In this document: positions 15,485 to 24,310 of the stretch, one piece after another
How positions within the stretch are numbered: position 1 is the stretch's first letter
How the letters are laid out: each line of letters begins with the position of its first letter
Source: Syntrophales bacterium
GTDB taxonomy: Bacteria > Desulfobacterota > Syntrophia > Syntrophales > UBA8958
Assembly: GCA_026416455.1 (NCBI GenBank)
Contig: JAOAFE010000003.1
Span: 173,566 to 237,565 of the forward strand
DNA: 64,000 nucleotides
Direction: 5' to 3'
Position numbers and translations under genes: made by a program
Notes under the pieces: generated by a model
Told to the model about the DNA's origin: nothing
What the model saw: the letters and a program-made list of their open reading frames with translations, nothing else
Databases searched by the model: none

Positions 15485-16026
15485 TATTTACTTTGCCCCC
15501 ATTCGTAACCGGCCATAAAAGCCCGGCGGTTGCTTTCCCAGGCGGCTCCCCTTTTTCCTTTCATTCGTTCCTCGATACTTTTTAAACAACTCTGAGGTGA
15601 AACGAGGCTCGTCTTCCGTACAAAAGCCCCTAACATAATGAGATTTTGACCGCGCGGGACCCCGATGGTTTCTGCAATTTCTGCTAAAGGAATTTCATGA
15701 ACGGTAACGTCTTTCCTGGTAGGTTTGATGTCGGCGAGCGAGGTGTTAAGAAAGATGACCCCACCATGAGTGACACGGTTTTGAAAGGTGAGCAGAGAAG
15801 GCTTATTCATGATAACCAGGTATTCCGGTTCTGAGGCAATGGGAGAGGCAATTTCTTCGTCCCCCACGGCGACGGTACAGTTTGCCGCTCCACCCCTCAC
15901 CTCGGCTCCATAGGACGGCAAATAGGTTACGTGATAGCCTTCCATCATAGCCGCCTGGGCGAAGGTGTAGCCCATCATAAGCACGCCCTGTCCTCCAAAA
16001 CCAGCGAAGATGGTCTTCGTTATCAT
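15484..16026 (-). CDS. 2-oxoacid:ferredoxin oxidoreductase, gamma subunit
   Basis: This 180-aa protein starts MITKTIFAGFGGQGVLMMG, the glycine-rich opening of the gamma (Pyr/Kor gamma) domain. SYGAEVRGGAANCTV and VPRGQNLIMLGAFVRKT are also characteristic. It is directly adjacent to the beta-subunit gene with no gap. The subunit closes the coenzyme A-binding side of the enzyme that oxidises 2-oxoacids to acyl-CoA with ferredoxin reduction, or runs in reverse. The VorB-type alpha subunit suggests branched-chain 2-oxoacids or 2-oxoglutarate. Confidence 0.88.
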   Translation of the reverse strand: MITKTIFAGFGGQGVLMMGYTFAQAAMMEGYHVTYLPSYGAEVRGGAANCTVAVGDEEIASPIASEPEYLVIMNKPSLLTFQNRVTHGGVIFLNTSLADIKPTRKDVTVHEIPLAEIAETIGVPRGQNLIMLGAFVRKTSLVSPQSCLKSIEERMKGKRGAAWESNRRAFMAGYEWGQSK

Positions 16027-16785
16027 TTATTCCGCCCCTTTGATAGCAGTGACATCTTTTATAATCCCCAAGGGGTATTCCTTCATCATCACCTCTTCCA
16101 TCCATCGGCACGCATCGGGAGGACTCATCTTCCAGTTAGTTGGGCATTGGGACAGGATTTCAATCATAGTCAGACCGAAATCATTATCCATCTGATAAAG
16201 AAAGGCTTTTTTTAACGCCTTCTTTGTGCGGTTAATATTGAGAGGGGAATTCACCGCACACCTTTCAATGTATACCGTGCCGGGTAATTGAGCGAGTAGC
16301 TCACTTACCCGGATGGGATAGCCGTCGAGTTTTTCGGATCGACCGAAAGGGGTGGTCGTGGAGAACTGCCCCGTCAAGGTAGTGGGCGCCATCTGACCTC
16401 CCGTCATGCCGTAGACGGCATTGTTGATGAAAATAATCGTAAAGTTTTCCCCTCTATTGGCGGCATGCAGTGTCTCGGCTGTACCGATGGCGGCAAGGTC
16501 CCCATCGCCTTGATACGTGAATATTACTCGATCCGGGAGGACCCTCTTTATTCCCGTTGCCACAGCGCATCCTCTTCCGTGAGCGGCTTCTATCATGTCT
16601 ACATCAAAGTAATTATAAGCAATTACAGCACAACCGGCCGGGCAGACGCCGATCGTGCGATCTGCAATGCTAAGTTCATCTATTACCTCACATATGAGAC
16701 GGTGGACAGTGCTGTGACCGCAGCCTGGGCAGTAATGAAACTTGGTCGGTTTTAAAGATTTGGGTCTACTGTAGACCTTCTTCAT
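16027..16785 (-). CDS. 2-oxoacid:ferredoxin oxidoreductase, TPP-binding beta subunit
   Basis: The 252-aa protein begins with a cysteine motif in FHYCPGCGHSTVHRL. The thiamine pyrophosphate/Mg2+ site is GDGDLAAIGTAETLHAA, followed by IIFINNAVYGMTGGQMAPTT. It overlaps the alpha-subunit gene by 4 nt (ATGA), evidence of translational coupling. It carries the catalytic cofactor of the heterotetrameric oxidoreductase whose other subunits flank it. Substrate is not decided by sequence alone. Confidence 0.9.
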   Translation of the reverse strand: MKKVYSRPKSLKPTKFHYCPGCGHSTVHRLICEVIDELSIADRTIGVCPAGCAVIAYNYFDVDMIEAAHGRGCAVATGIKRVLPDRVIFTYQGDGDLAAIGTAETLHAANRGENFTIIFINNAVYGMTGGQMAPTTLTGQFSTTTPFGRSEKLDGYPIRVSELLAQLPGTVYIERCAVNSPLNINRTKKALKKAFLYQMDNDFGLTMIEILSQCPTNWKMSPPDACRWMEEVMMKEYPLGIIKDVTAIKGAE

Positions 16786-17846
16786 CGCTCGTTCCTTCGG
16801 GCTTTATAAGCAATGACTTTCGCCAGCTCTGCTGGGGTGGGAATTACTCCTCCTGGACGGCCGTAAAAATCTATGTGCGCCCTTCCCTCCAACGCCAGTT
16901 TTACATCTTCCAGCATCTGACCTGTGCTCATTTCGAAGACGATAAAAGAATTTACTTTTTTTGCTATCTCCCGAAGCTCTTTTTCGGGGAACGGCCACAA
17001 TGTAATTGGGCGTAATAGGCCTACGGCGTAACCTTCTTCCCTTAACCTCTTGATAGCTCCTTTGGCAATACGAGCGGCCGTCCCGTAAGCAACGATGACT
17101 ATTTCTGCATCCTCAATCAAATGCGCTTCGTAACGGACCTCTTTTTGCGCCATTACTTGGTATTTTCTATACAATTTCCAGTTGTGCTCTTCCATTCGGA
17201 TCGCGTCGAGGATGAGCCCCCTGATAAACCGACTTTTTCCCATCTCCTTGCCCTTCAGGACGTAACTTTCATCGTACTGTCTTGGAGGAGGGGTTTTGAA
17301 AATGACCGGTTCCATCATCTGTCCCATCATGCCATCGGCCAGGATGACGACAGGTGTTCGGTAACGATCGGCGAGATCAAAGGCATCCATGGTTAGGTCG
17401 GCGAGTTCTTGAATATGAGCCGGTGCAAGGACAGGCGTTCTGTAATCGCCGTGCCCACCACCTTTTGTGGCCTGGAAGTAATCCCCTTGAGATGGGGCAA
17501 TATTACCCAATCCGGGTCCTCCTCGCATGATATTGACGATGACGGCCGGTAACTCATCACAGGCAAGGAAGGATATTCCTTCTTGCTTGAGAGAGATACC
17601 GGGGCTTGAAGAGGAGGTCATGGCCCGAGCACCGGCTGCTGCTGCTCCTAACACCATATTGATGGCTGCGATTTCACTTTCTGCTTGGATAAAGATACCT
17701 CCAGGTGTCTTACGCATATGCTCAGCCATATATTCCGCGAGCTCGTTTTGGGGTGTAATAGGATACCCGGCGTAGAAGCGGCAACCAGCGAGGATGGCAG
17801 CTTCTCCGATTACATGATTTCCTGACATCAGGACTTTTTTATGCAC
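16782..17846 (-). CDS. vorB: 2-oxoacid:ferredoxin oxidoreductase, alpha subunit (VorB type)
   Basis: The protein of about 354 aa has the hallmark GCRFYAGYPITPQNELAEYM, AESEIAAINMVLGAAAAGAR, MTSSSSPGISLKQEGISF and RGGPGLGNIAPSQGDYFQA of VorB-type alpha chains. The C-terminal part (ELREIAKKVNSFIVFEMS) is the transketolase C-like domain. The start is placed at GTG 17846 because GAGGTG lies four bases upstream and the 8-nt overlap with the ferredoxin gene is natural; ATG 17867 would give a 29-nt overlap. VorB enzymes oxidise 3-methyl-2-oxobutanoate or related acids to acyl-CoA, fitting amino-acid or short-acid metabolism. Confidence 0.9.
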   Translation of the reverse strand: MHKKVLMSGNHVIGEAAILAGCRFYAGYPITPQNELAEYMAEHMRKTPGGIFIQAESEIAAINMVLGAAAAGARAMTSSSSPGISLKQEGISFLACDELPAVIVNIMRGGPGLGNIAPSQGDYFQATKGGGHGDYRTPVLAPAHIQELADLTMDAFDLADRYRTPVVILADGMMGQMMEPVIFKTPPPRQYDESYVLKGKEMGKSRFIRGLILDAIRMEEHNWKLYRKYQVMAQKEVRYEAHLIEDAEIVIVAYGTAARIAKGAIKRLREEGYAVGLLRPITLWPFPEKELREIAKKVNSFIVFEMSTGQMLEDVKLALEGRAHIDFYGRPGGVIPTPAELAKVIAYKARRNER

Positions 17847-18054
17847 GGAACACCTCAATGGCACCATCGGGACACATTACGGCACATAAGGTACATCCGG
17901 TACATTTGCCGTTGTCTTTAAAGGAGGCAGGATGAAAGCCGCTGGAGTTTAAACGCGAGGAAAAGGCGATATTGTCCGTGCGGCAAACGGTAATACATAA
18001 ACCGCATTCTTTGCAAAGCTCCTCATCTATTTCAATTTTACCCTTCGGGGCCAC
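17839..18054 (-). CDS. 2-oxoacid:ferredoxin oxidoreductase, ferredoxin (delta) subunit
   Basis: This 71-aa protein is a two-[4Fe-4S] ferredoxin. The motifs are CKECGLCITVCRTDNI and CTGCTLCAVMCPDGAI; in the first motif Arg replaces the common Pro after the last Cys. It is the first gene of the four-subunit oxidoreductase operon and overlaps vorB. It carries electrons from the TPP centre to free ferredoxin. A candidate promoter lies immediately upstream. Confidence 0.88.
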   Translation of the reverse strand: MAPKGKIEIDEELCKECGLCITVCRTDNIAFSSRLNSSGFHPASFKDNGKCTGCTLCAVMCPDGAIEVFRA

Positions 18055-18089
18055 CTAGAACCTCTCTTTAAGCTTGTAACATGCGGGCT

Positions 18090-18117
18090 TTCTTACCTAT
18101 CGAGACAATTATGTCAA
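18090..18117 (-). promoter_or_regulatory. Promoter of the 2-oxoacid oxidoreductase operon
   Basis: On the minus strand a perfect TTGACA (18117-18112) and TAAGAA (18095-18090) are spaced by 16 nt. It lies between the upstream terminator and the ferredoxin-subunit start at 18054, leaving a leader of about 30 nt. Confidence 0.5.
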
Positions 18118-18120
18118 GGG

Positions 18121-18144
18121 AAAAATCAGATTTTTGCAATCTGA
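18121..18144 (-). terminator. Hairpin overlapping the stop of the NusG-like gene
   Basis: On the minus strand TCAGATT-GCAAA-AATCTGA is followed by TTTTT. The stop codon lies inside the 3' arm of the stem, so termination and translation end at the same place. It separates the NusG-like gene from the oxidoreductase operon. Confidence 0.6.
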
Positions 18145-18632
18145 AATCCTTCTAGTTTGATGGCTACCGCTCGATGGAGCAATTCAAAGGATACGACGAA
18201 CACCTCATGTTCTAAATCCGAGGCCGTCACTATGCCTTCTATACCAGCAAAGGGGCCATCGATGATGCGTGCCCTTTCACCCACATTTGGATATCTAAAA
18301 TGGTTGATTTCTACCGGTGAGCTGATGAGCCGGTTGATGGTGTTAATATGTTCGTCCGGTACCGGTATCGGCTCGCCTCCATTGGCCTTCCCAAGAATTT
18401 TCACGACACCAAAGGTTTTGAGGATGTCGAGGCGCGTATAGTTATTCGGTGAGGTTAGAAGATGTACAAACAGGTAGCCAGGAAACATGGGTACCCAAAT
18501 CTTTTTCCTTCTATCCTTTCTCTTACTCCAGACGTGGATTTTTGGCAGGAAAACGTGGTAAGATTTCGCCATTAGTTGCTCATGAACGCGGTCTTCATGT
18601 CTACTTCTTGTATATACGGCGTACCACGGCAT
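18126..18632 (-). CDS. NusG/RfaH-family transcription antiterminator-like protein
   Basis: The 168-aa product begins MPWYAVYTRSRHEDRVHEQL, a NusG N-terminal (NGN) domain that contacts RNA polymerase; WVPMFPGYLFVHL is the conserved core. A KOW motif follows near VNVGERARIIDGPFAGIEG-like residues (NVGERARIIDGPFAGIEGIV). The length and the KDRRKK segment fit specialised RfaH/UpxY/LoaP-type factors rather than housekeeping NusG. ATG 18632 is preferred to the TTG at 18644. It stands alone, divergent from the FAD oxidoreductase. Specialised factors usually act on long polysaccharide or secretion operons; its target is unknown, and the sugar-nucleotide genes 6 kb away are only one possibility. Confidence 0.82.
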   Translation of the reverse strand: MPWYAVYTRSRHEDRVHEQLMAKSYHVFLPKIHVWSKRKDRRKKIWVPMFPGYLFVHLLTSPNNYTRLDILKTFGVVKILGKANGGEPIPVPDEHINTINRLISSPVEINHFRYPNVGERARIIDGPFAGIEGIVTASDLEHEVFVVSFELLHRAVAIKLEGFQIAKI

Positions 18633-18709
18633 CGTCCTGACCAATTTCTATAAATTTTGAGTCGGAATCTATAGCACAAATATTAAATTTGTAAACTCCC
18701 GGAGGTAAA

Positions 18710-20308
18710 ATGCGGTGGATAAGGATTGAGGGATTGAGACTTCATTCCCGGGACGAAGAAGGACGATTGAGGAGCCAGATTGTCGATCTTCTGGGGTTGA
18801 GGGAGAGCGAAGTAGGGCTCGTAAACATAATAAGAAGATCACTCGATGCTCGGCATCGTCGGAAACCAGTTTTTGTTTACACAGTTGACGTTCAAGTCGA
18901 AAAGAATGTTTCTCCGGCCATAAAGTTTAAAAAGGGCATAAACGTACACGAAAGACCGGATGAGCCGGTTGCTCCAACAATCATTCCCTTACGGAAGAAA
19001 ATTAAGCCTATCGTTGTTGGATCCGGACCTGCGGGGTTATTTGCTGCCCTTACGTTGGTTCGTAACAATGTGCCGGTCGTTCTTTTGGAGAGAGGCAGGA
19101 AGATTCCCGAACGTGTGCAAGATGTAGAGGCTTTTTGGCGAAAGGGAGAATTAAATTTGGAAAGCAATGTGCAATTCGGAGAGGGAGGAGCAGGTACTTT
19201 TTCCGACGGGAAGCTCATAAGCCGTACCAAGGACCCATTGGCCCGCTGGGTTAAGCAGGTATTGGTAGACATGGGGGCACCGGAGAAAATACTGGTAGAA
19301 GCCAAGCCTCACATCGGTACCGATCGGTTGCGTGAAGTGATGATAAATTATCGTATGTACTTGGAAAAGAAAGGATGTGAGTTTAAATTTGAGGCTCGAG
19401 TGACAGATTTAATATGTCATAAAGGGCAATTGAGAGGATGTGTTGTGAATGATCGAGAAGAGATTGTGGGTGACTTTTTGATCTTAGCCATCGGTCAGAG
19501 TGCGGAGGACACATACGTGCTTCTATCGAGAAAAGGGGTCACACTTGCCCCCAAACCTTTTGCTATGGGTTTACGCATAGAACATCCACAAGCTCAAATA
19601 AATGCCATGCAATACGGGAGGTGGAAAGATGAAGCCGGGCTTCCCCCCGCTGAATATTTTCTCTCTGCCCGCTTGAAGGATGGGAGGTCTATTTATACTT
19701 TCTGTATGTGCCCTGGCGGATCAGTCATCAATGCCTCCAATCATCTAGGTCGAGTCGTCACCAATGGCATGAGTTTAAGTGATCGGAATGGATTTTACGC
19801 CAACAGTGCTCTGGTCATCCCAGTGAAAACATCTGATTTCTATCGGAAATCTCCTTTGGATGGTCTTAATTTTCGCCGTATATGGGAAGAGAAGGCCTTT
19901 CTCTTGGCGGGAGGGAACTATTTTGCACCAGCGGAGGGGCTAAATTCATTTCTTCGAAACAAAACGAGTCCGGAGGTGGGTTTTACGACTTTTCTTCCCG
20001 GCGCGAGAGCCGTATCTCTTGACCAGGTATTGCCTTCTTTTGTTGTTGCCGCTCTCAAAGAAGGCCTACTTCTTTTAGGTAAAAAGGTGCCGCCCTTTTT
20101 GTCCCGAGAAGCAAACTTAATCGCTGTGGAAACCCGTACCTCTGCTCCTATAAGAATTTTGCGGGGAGAAGACGGTGTCAGTGTGTCGTTAGAAGGACTT
20201 TATCCGTGTGGAGAGGGGGCCGGGTATGCAGGAGGTATCATCAGTTCCGCCCTGGATGGAATTAAGGCTGCAACCAAAGCCATAGTAAGGGAGAGTAGTT
20301 CGCTGTGA
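18710..20308 (+). CDS. NAD(P)/FAD-dependent dehydrogenase (COG2509 type)
   Basis: This 532-aa protein has an N-terminal basic domain of about 95 residues, then a FAD Rossmann motif IVVGSGPAGLFAALTLV and ERGRKIPERVQDVEAFW. Conserved COG2509 segments follow: GEGGAGTFSDGKL, GTDRLREVM, MCPGGSVINASN and a final PCGEGAGYAGGIISSALDG. The family is very widespread and cytoplasmic, but its reaction is undefined. Start ATG has GGAGGT upstream. It is divergent from the NusG-like gene and has no operon partner. Confidence 0.8.
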   Translation: MRWIRIEGLRLHSRDEEGRLRSQIVDLLGLRESEVGLVNIIRRSLDARHRRKPVFVYTVDVQVEKNVSPAIKFKKGINVHERPDEPVAPTIIPLRKKIKPIVVGSGPAGLFAALTLVRNNVPVVLLERGRKIPERVQDVEAFWRKGELNLESNVQFGEGGAGTFSDGKLISRTKDPLARWVKQVLVDMGAPEKILVEAKPHIGTDRLREVMINYRMYLEKKGCEFKFEARVTDLICHKGQLRGCVVNDREEIVGDFLILAIGQSAEDTYVLLSRKGVTLAPKPFAMGLRIEHPQAQINAMQYGRWKDEAGLPPAEYFLSARLKDGRSIYTFCMCPGGSVINASNHLGRVVTNGMSLSDRNGFYANSALVIPVKTSDFYRKSPLDGLNFRRIWEEKAFLLAGGNYFAPAEGLNSFLRNKTSPEVGFTTFLPGARAVSLDQVLPSFVVAALKEGLLLLGKKVPPFLSREANLIAVETRTSAPIRILRGEDGVSVSLEGLYPCGEGAGYAGGIISSALDGIKAATKAIVRESSSL

Positions 20309-20480
20309 GTTGCGTTATGTTACCCCTCCCTTTACCACACGTGATCAATTATTTATCGGAGGGGAAAAGGGGTTTTGATTAACCGTGGCAGTGGCGGAAA
20401 TTTTTTTGTATAGATGTTAATCCGTCAAAAAAGAATTTAGTTTTTTGGTGGAGATTAATAACCAGCAAGGGGGAAGCTGC

Positions 20481-20987
20481 ATGATAAGAAGTTTTCAGGG
20501 AAAAACGCCGAAGATTGCGGAGACGGCCTTTATCAGTGAGGCGGCATATATAGTCGGGGATGTGGAAATAGGAGAGTATTCGAGTGTCTGGCCGGGTGCG
20601 GTCATAAGGGGGGATTTTGCCCCAATTGTTATCGGTTCATATACAAATGTAGAAGATAACTGCGTTATTCATTGTGCAACACCTCTCACCATTGGAAACG
20701 AGGTGATCATAGGGCACGGGGCGGTTGTACACTGTCGCCGGATTGGTAGTAATGTACTCATTGGCAATAATGCCACCATATTAGACGAGGCTGAGATTGG
20801 AGACTATTGTCTCATTGCCGCCGGTAGCCTCGTTCCACCAGGCATGGTCGTGCCTTCTTATTCTTTGGTTATGGGTGTCCCGGGAAAAGTTAAGGGAAAA
20901 CTTACGGAAAAACAGCTAGAAGAGCTAAAACTGGGAGACCGGGCCTATTTTGAATTAAGTCAGAGATACAAGAATGAAGGATTATAA
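20481..20987 (+). CDS. Gamma-class carbonic anhydrase family protein
   Basis: The 168-aa protein from ATG 20481 (AAGGGGG upstream) is a left-handed beta-helix with hexapeptide repeats, such as IGEYSSVWPGAVIRGD and IGNEVIIGHGAVVHC. Three metal-ligand His are in VIHCAT, GHGAVVH, and the RGD/NVEDN segment matches the catalytic Arg-Asp and Asn/Gln positions. The C-terminus has the helix that packs trimers. Members bind Zn or Fe; some hydrate CO2, others (PaaY/YrdA) have other roles. The 172-nt upstream gap holds a weak CCCCTCCC/GGAGGGG repeat and no convincing promoter. Confidence 0.85.
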   Translation: MIRSFQGKTPKIAETAFISEAAYIVGDVEIGEYSSVWPGAVIRGDFAPIVIGSYTNVEDNCVIHCATPLTIGNEVIIGHGAVVHCRRIGSNVLIGNNATILDEAEIGDYCLIAAGSLVPPGMVVPSYSLVMGVPGKVKGKLTEKQLEELKLGDRAYFELSQRYKNEGL

Positions 20988-21018
20988 GTCAAAACTGTTT
21001 TAAAGGAGGGAATAAGAG

Positions 21019-21648
21019 ATGGAATTGAAAGAGATTATGAAGTTGAGACGGGCGGTCAACTTTTTTGATCCCACGCAAAATGTAACAGACGAAGAGTTAA
21101 AACAAATTCTTGAAACGGCGACTTTGGTGCCTTCCAGTATGAATTTCCAACCGTGGCAGGTGATCGTCGTGCGTGAGCCGGAGGCCAAAGAAAGACTCAT
21201 GAAAGCGGCGATGAATCAAACGAAAATAGTGGAGGCTCCGGTGACCTTAATCGTATTGGCGGATAAAGATGGTTGGCGGGCAGGTCATCCCACAGTGGAG
21301 AAGGTTTGGGAAAATCTCCTTACCCTCGGTTACATGACGGACAAGCAGCGTTCTTGGTTCGAAAAGGGGCCGGAGAAGCTCTATGGAGGCCCAGAAAAAT
21401 CTCTCGCCTTTGCCGTGAAAAATGCCGCTTTCTTTGCCATGGCCATTATGTTGGCGGCAAAGGATCTGGGTATCGACTCTCATCCGATGGATGGATTCGA
21501 TCACGAGGCCGTAAGGGAGGCCTTTAATATACCGGAAAACTTTTTTGTGCCCGTACTCATTGCCTTAGGACATTTTGATAAGTCAAAGACGCTCATGCCC
21601 CCTAAATGGCGTAAGTCGTGGAATGAAATTGTCTGGCAGTATATTTGA
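21019..21648 (+). CDS. Nitroreductase-family flavoprotein
   Basis: This 209-aa protein starts MELKEIMKLRRAVNFFDP, the usual FMN-binding opening (Arg-Arg-x-x-x-x-Phe). VPSSMNFQPWQVIVV follows, and the second flavin-binding segment is near AAKDLGIDSHPMDGFD with the FNIPENFFVPVLIALG C-terminal motif. The start has AAGGAGGG upstream. These FMN enzymes use NAD(P)H to reduce nitro, quinone or enone substrates. The physiological substrate is not evident. It is 31 nt downstream of the gamma-carbonic anhydrase gene and may be cotranscribed with it. Confidence 0.88.
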   Translation: MELKEIMKLRRAVNFFDPTQNVTDEELKQILETATLVPSSMNFQPWQVIVVREPEAKERLMKAAMNQTKIVEAPVTLIVLADKDGWRAGHPTVEKVWENLLTLGYMTDKQRSWFEKGPEKLYGGPEKSLAFAVKNAAFFAMAIMLAAKDLGIDSHPMDGFDHEAVREAFNIPENFFVPVLIALGHFDKSKTLMPPKWRKSWNEIVWQYI

Positions 21649-21679
21649 TAACCGTCGAAAGACGCAGGTTAGGTGCGCA

Positions 21680-21826
21680 TTTTGCGAGAGACGATATGTA
21701 ATAAAGTAGCAAATTGATAGACCTATAGTTGCACCGATTATACAAAGAAAGGGACAGGTGCTATATTAATACGTTAACCAGTGTGGCGAGGGAAGCAAAG
21801 ATTGCATATTTGACGCTCTTCTTCAT
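21680..21826 (-). pseudogene. Remnant of a GtrA-like membrane protein (5' part)
   Basis: On the minus strand, ATG 21826 opens MKKSVKYAIFASLATLVNVL, which resembles the first helix of small GtrA-family membrane proteins, then meets an in-frame TAG at 21761. The same frame continues with HLSLSLY before losing similarity. The ATG overlaps the stop of the upstream UbiA-like remnant by four bases, as in intact UbiA-GtrA operons. The resemblance is short and judged by eye, so confidence is moderate. Confidence 0.4.
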
Positions 21827-21930
21827 CGGCTATAAATGAGAGCGTAAAAGGTGATAATCCATCCGATCACATATGTTTGGATCATGCCATCTTTGAAGAT
21901 TATTTCTGATGGATCCGCCGTTTTCTGCTC
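21823..21930 (-). pseudogene. Remnant of a UbiA-type prenyltransferase (3' end)
   Basis: On the minus strand the frame ending at TGA 21823 reads DPSEIIFKDGMIQTYVIGW followed by a hydrophobic helix and a short tail. This resembles the C-terminal end of decaprenyl-phosphate phosphoribosyltransferase-like UbiA proteins (DPVEVxLxDR followed by a membrane helix). The rest of the gene is missing, replaced by the start of the plus-strand gene at 21937. The short match is suggestive only. Confidence 0.4.
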
Positions 21931-21936
21931 CCCCCT

Positions 21937-24306
21937 GTGAAGAAAGATACTGGTTTTTTCATCCTTCCAGAAGATGGAGAGGTGCAAGTGGGTTTTAAAA
22001 ACAATTATCTGTTAATCTCTTTAACCGGTATTTTATGTACCGTTCTGCTCGTTTTTTCTGATCTGTTTTTTAACGGTGGGACGTTAATTCTCACCTCTGG
22101 AATAACGGATACGGCAACCCAGTTTGTCTATTTCCGTGAATTTGCCTTCAGTGAATTGAAAAAGGGAAACCTCCCTCTCTGGAATCCCTATCTGTTCTCC
22201 GGTGCCCCCTACCTGGGGGGCTTTCAGGCCGCCTTATTTTACCCTTTAAATGCGATCTATCTGTTTTTGCCTTTGGCTTACGCCATCAATGTAAGTATCG
22301 TTCTTCACGTGATGCTGCTCGGGTTTTTTATGTTTTTATGGGCGGAAAGGAGCGGTCTCAGGTGGCACACGGCATTTCTATCTGCAATCCTGCTAATGTT
22401 TTCCGGTGCCCATTTCCCCCATATCTTTGCCGGGCACCTTCCTAACCTCTGCGCCATGGCCTGGGTGCCGCTTATTTTTCTCTGCCTGGATGAATTAATA
22501 AAAAAGTATACTTTGAGATGGGTTCTAATTGGGATTGCTTCCGTATCCATGCAGATATTGGCTGGTCATCCACAGTATGTATACTACACGGTTATCGTCT
22601 CCCTTCTATACGTAGTCTTAAAGATTTTTTGGGGTGTAGTAGACGGAAGGCGTTTAGCCAATTCTGTGGTGGCAATTGTTTTCATGTTTTTTGGAGGGGC
22701 TTTACTGTGCGCCGTTCAGATTCTGACGGGGATAGAGGCGTCCGGGGAAAGCGTCCGTGCCGGAGGGGTGCCTTATCATTTCGCCGCCATGTTTTCCCTG
22801 CCTCCAGAAAATCTTCTCACCCTTTTTATTCCTAATATCTTCGGTGACCTTACATTCCATCCTTACTGGGGGAGATTGTATTATTGGGAATCCAATCTAT
22901 TCATCGGAATAGGTGGGTTTACCCTCGCTTTGTACGCCTGCTTTCGCGGAGGAAGACGGGAACATCTCATTGGGATCTTGATTTTATTTTGTATCATTTT
23001 ATCTCTCGGAGCCCGTACTCCTCTCTTTGATGTGCTTTACCGTTATCTCCCGGGCTTTAATCAGTTTCGTGGTACGGCCAAATTTGCCTTCTTTGTTAAT
23101 GTATTTCTCTCCTTCCTCGCCGGTGCCGGTTTGCATCTTTTGGTCCAACAAGTTGAAGACAGGCCGACAAGGAGAGTAGTTTTGTCTCTTTTGGGAGGTG
23201 CCGTATTAGCCTCGATTTTATCTGGAATTCTTTATTTGGTCTCTGTCAATGAAACGCTTCTTAATTGTTGGAGGGATTTTCTTCATTTTATTGCCGAAAG
23301 CGGCGAGTCTTTTTTACCCAAAGACATCTACTACCAGAAGAGATTCTCTCTCATAACCTCTTCCCTCAGTGCTTTTCAAGTGCTCTTGTCGGCTTTTGTT
23401 TTTCTTTTTACGGCCTTGGCCTGGCATGTGTACCTGAAAAGAAAAGGGCATTTTTTTTATCTCATTGTGCTCTTGGCGGCTGTGGAAGTTTTGGTTGTGG
23501 CTGGTATGACGAGGACTTCTTTCGATATAGAGGAAAGCCGGCCGATTGGGTTGGTTAAATTTCTTTCTCAGGTGGATAGAGATGCCCGGGTTTTGAATTT
23601 GTGGCGCCCGAACATAGCTTTATTCACTCGGGTGGGTGATATCTGGGGGTACGATCCCGGAGTGGGAAGAAGGTATGCCGAATTTATTACCTTTACCCAA
23701 GGAGGAGATCCGCGTTTTGCTTCTCAGTATGTAAATTTTAATCGCTATCATCCGTTGTTGAAACTGACCCGTCTAAAATACATCCTCGTACCCACGGAAA
23801 AAGGTTTGGCGGTGCATGAAATTAAAGACATCATGTCACCCGTTAGCCTGGTCTATAATTGGCAGTGGGTGGTGGAAAAAGAAAAAATTTTGGAAGAGAT
23901 GGCAAAAGATGATTTCGATCCCCGCCAACAGGTAATTTTAGAAAAAAACCCCCTGCTTGAAAGACCTGGCTCCTGTCCTTCCCCAGGGCAGGTGAAGATA
24001 AAAAGCCTCGATACGGATACAATGATCGTAGAAGCCGAAAGTGAATGTCCAGGGGTCATTTTAATTACAGATAACTATGCCAAGGGCTGGCGGGCCGAAT
24101 CCCTTCTTCCGGGTCAGAATAGATATGAGATTTTGCGGGCCGACTACACCTTTATGGCTATCCCGGTGAATAAGGGAAAACACAAAATTAGATTAGAGTA
24201 TCTCCCTCAAGGCTATAAAATAGGTTGTTGGGTCTCCCTCGGCGCTTTTTTACTGTACCTTGCGTTATGGGTGTATGCTGTGAAATTTCGCTGCCAGAGG
24301 CAATGA
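21937..24306 (+). CDS. YfhO-family multispanning membrane protein
   Basis: This large protein of 789 aa has about twelve membrane helices and a C-terminal soluble domain of roughly 200 residues. GNLPLWNPYLFSGAPYLGGF and the VLHVMLLGFFMFLWAE region are typical of YfhO/GT-C-like proteins that move sugars from polyprenyl carriers outside the membrane. The start is uncertain: GTG 21937 has no ribosome site, whereas GTG 21988 has GGAGAGG five bases upstream. It is 4 nt from the following glycosyltransferase 39 gene. The upstream 288-nt gap holds the UbiA/GtrA remnants on the other strand. Substrate is unknown. Confidence 0.75.
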   Translation: MKKDTGFFILPEDGEVQVGFKNNYLLISLTGILCTVLLVFSDLFFNGGTLILTSGITDTATQFVYFREFAFSELKKGNLPLWNPYLFSGAPYLGGFQAALFYPLNAIYLFLPLAYAINVSIVLHVMLLGFFMFLWAERSGLRWHTAFLSAILLMFSGAHFPHIFAGHLPNLCAMAWVPLIFLCLDELIKKYTLRWVLIGIASVSMQILAGHPQYVYYTVIVSLLYVVLKIFWGVVDGRRLANSVVAIVFMFFGGALLCAVQILTGIEASGESVRAGGVPYHFAAMFSLPPENLLTLFIPNIFGDLTFHPYWGRLYYWESNLFIGIGGFTLALYACFRGGRREHLIGILILFCIILSLGARTPLFDVLYRYLPGFNQFRGTAKFAFFVNVFLSFLAGAGLHLLVQQVEDRPTRRVVLSLLGGAVLASILSGILYLVSVNETLLNCWRDFLHFIAESGESFLPKDIYYQKRFSLITSSLSAFQVLLSAFVFLFTALAWHVYLKRKGHFFYLIVLLAAVEVLVVAGMTRTSFDIEESRPIGLVKFLSQVDRDARVLNLWRPNIALFTRVGDIWGYDPGVGRRYAEFITFTQGGDPRFASQYVNFNRYHPLLKLTRLKYILVPTEKGLAVHEIKDIMSPVSLVYNWQWVVEKEKILEEMAKDDFDPRQQVILEKNPLLERPGSCPSPGQVKIKSLDTDTMIVEAESECPGVILITDNYAKGWRAESLLPGQNRYEILRADYTFMAIPVNKGKHKIRLEYLPQGYKIGCWVSLGAFLLYLALWVYAVKFRCQRQ

Positions 24307-24310
24307 CATA

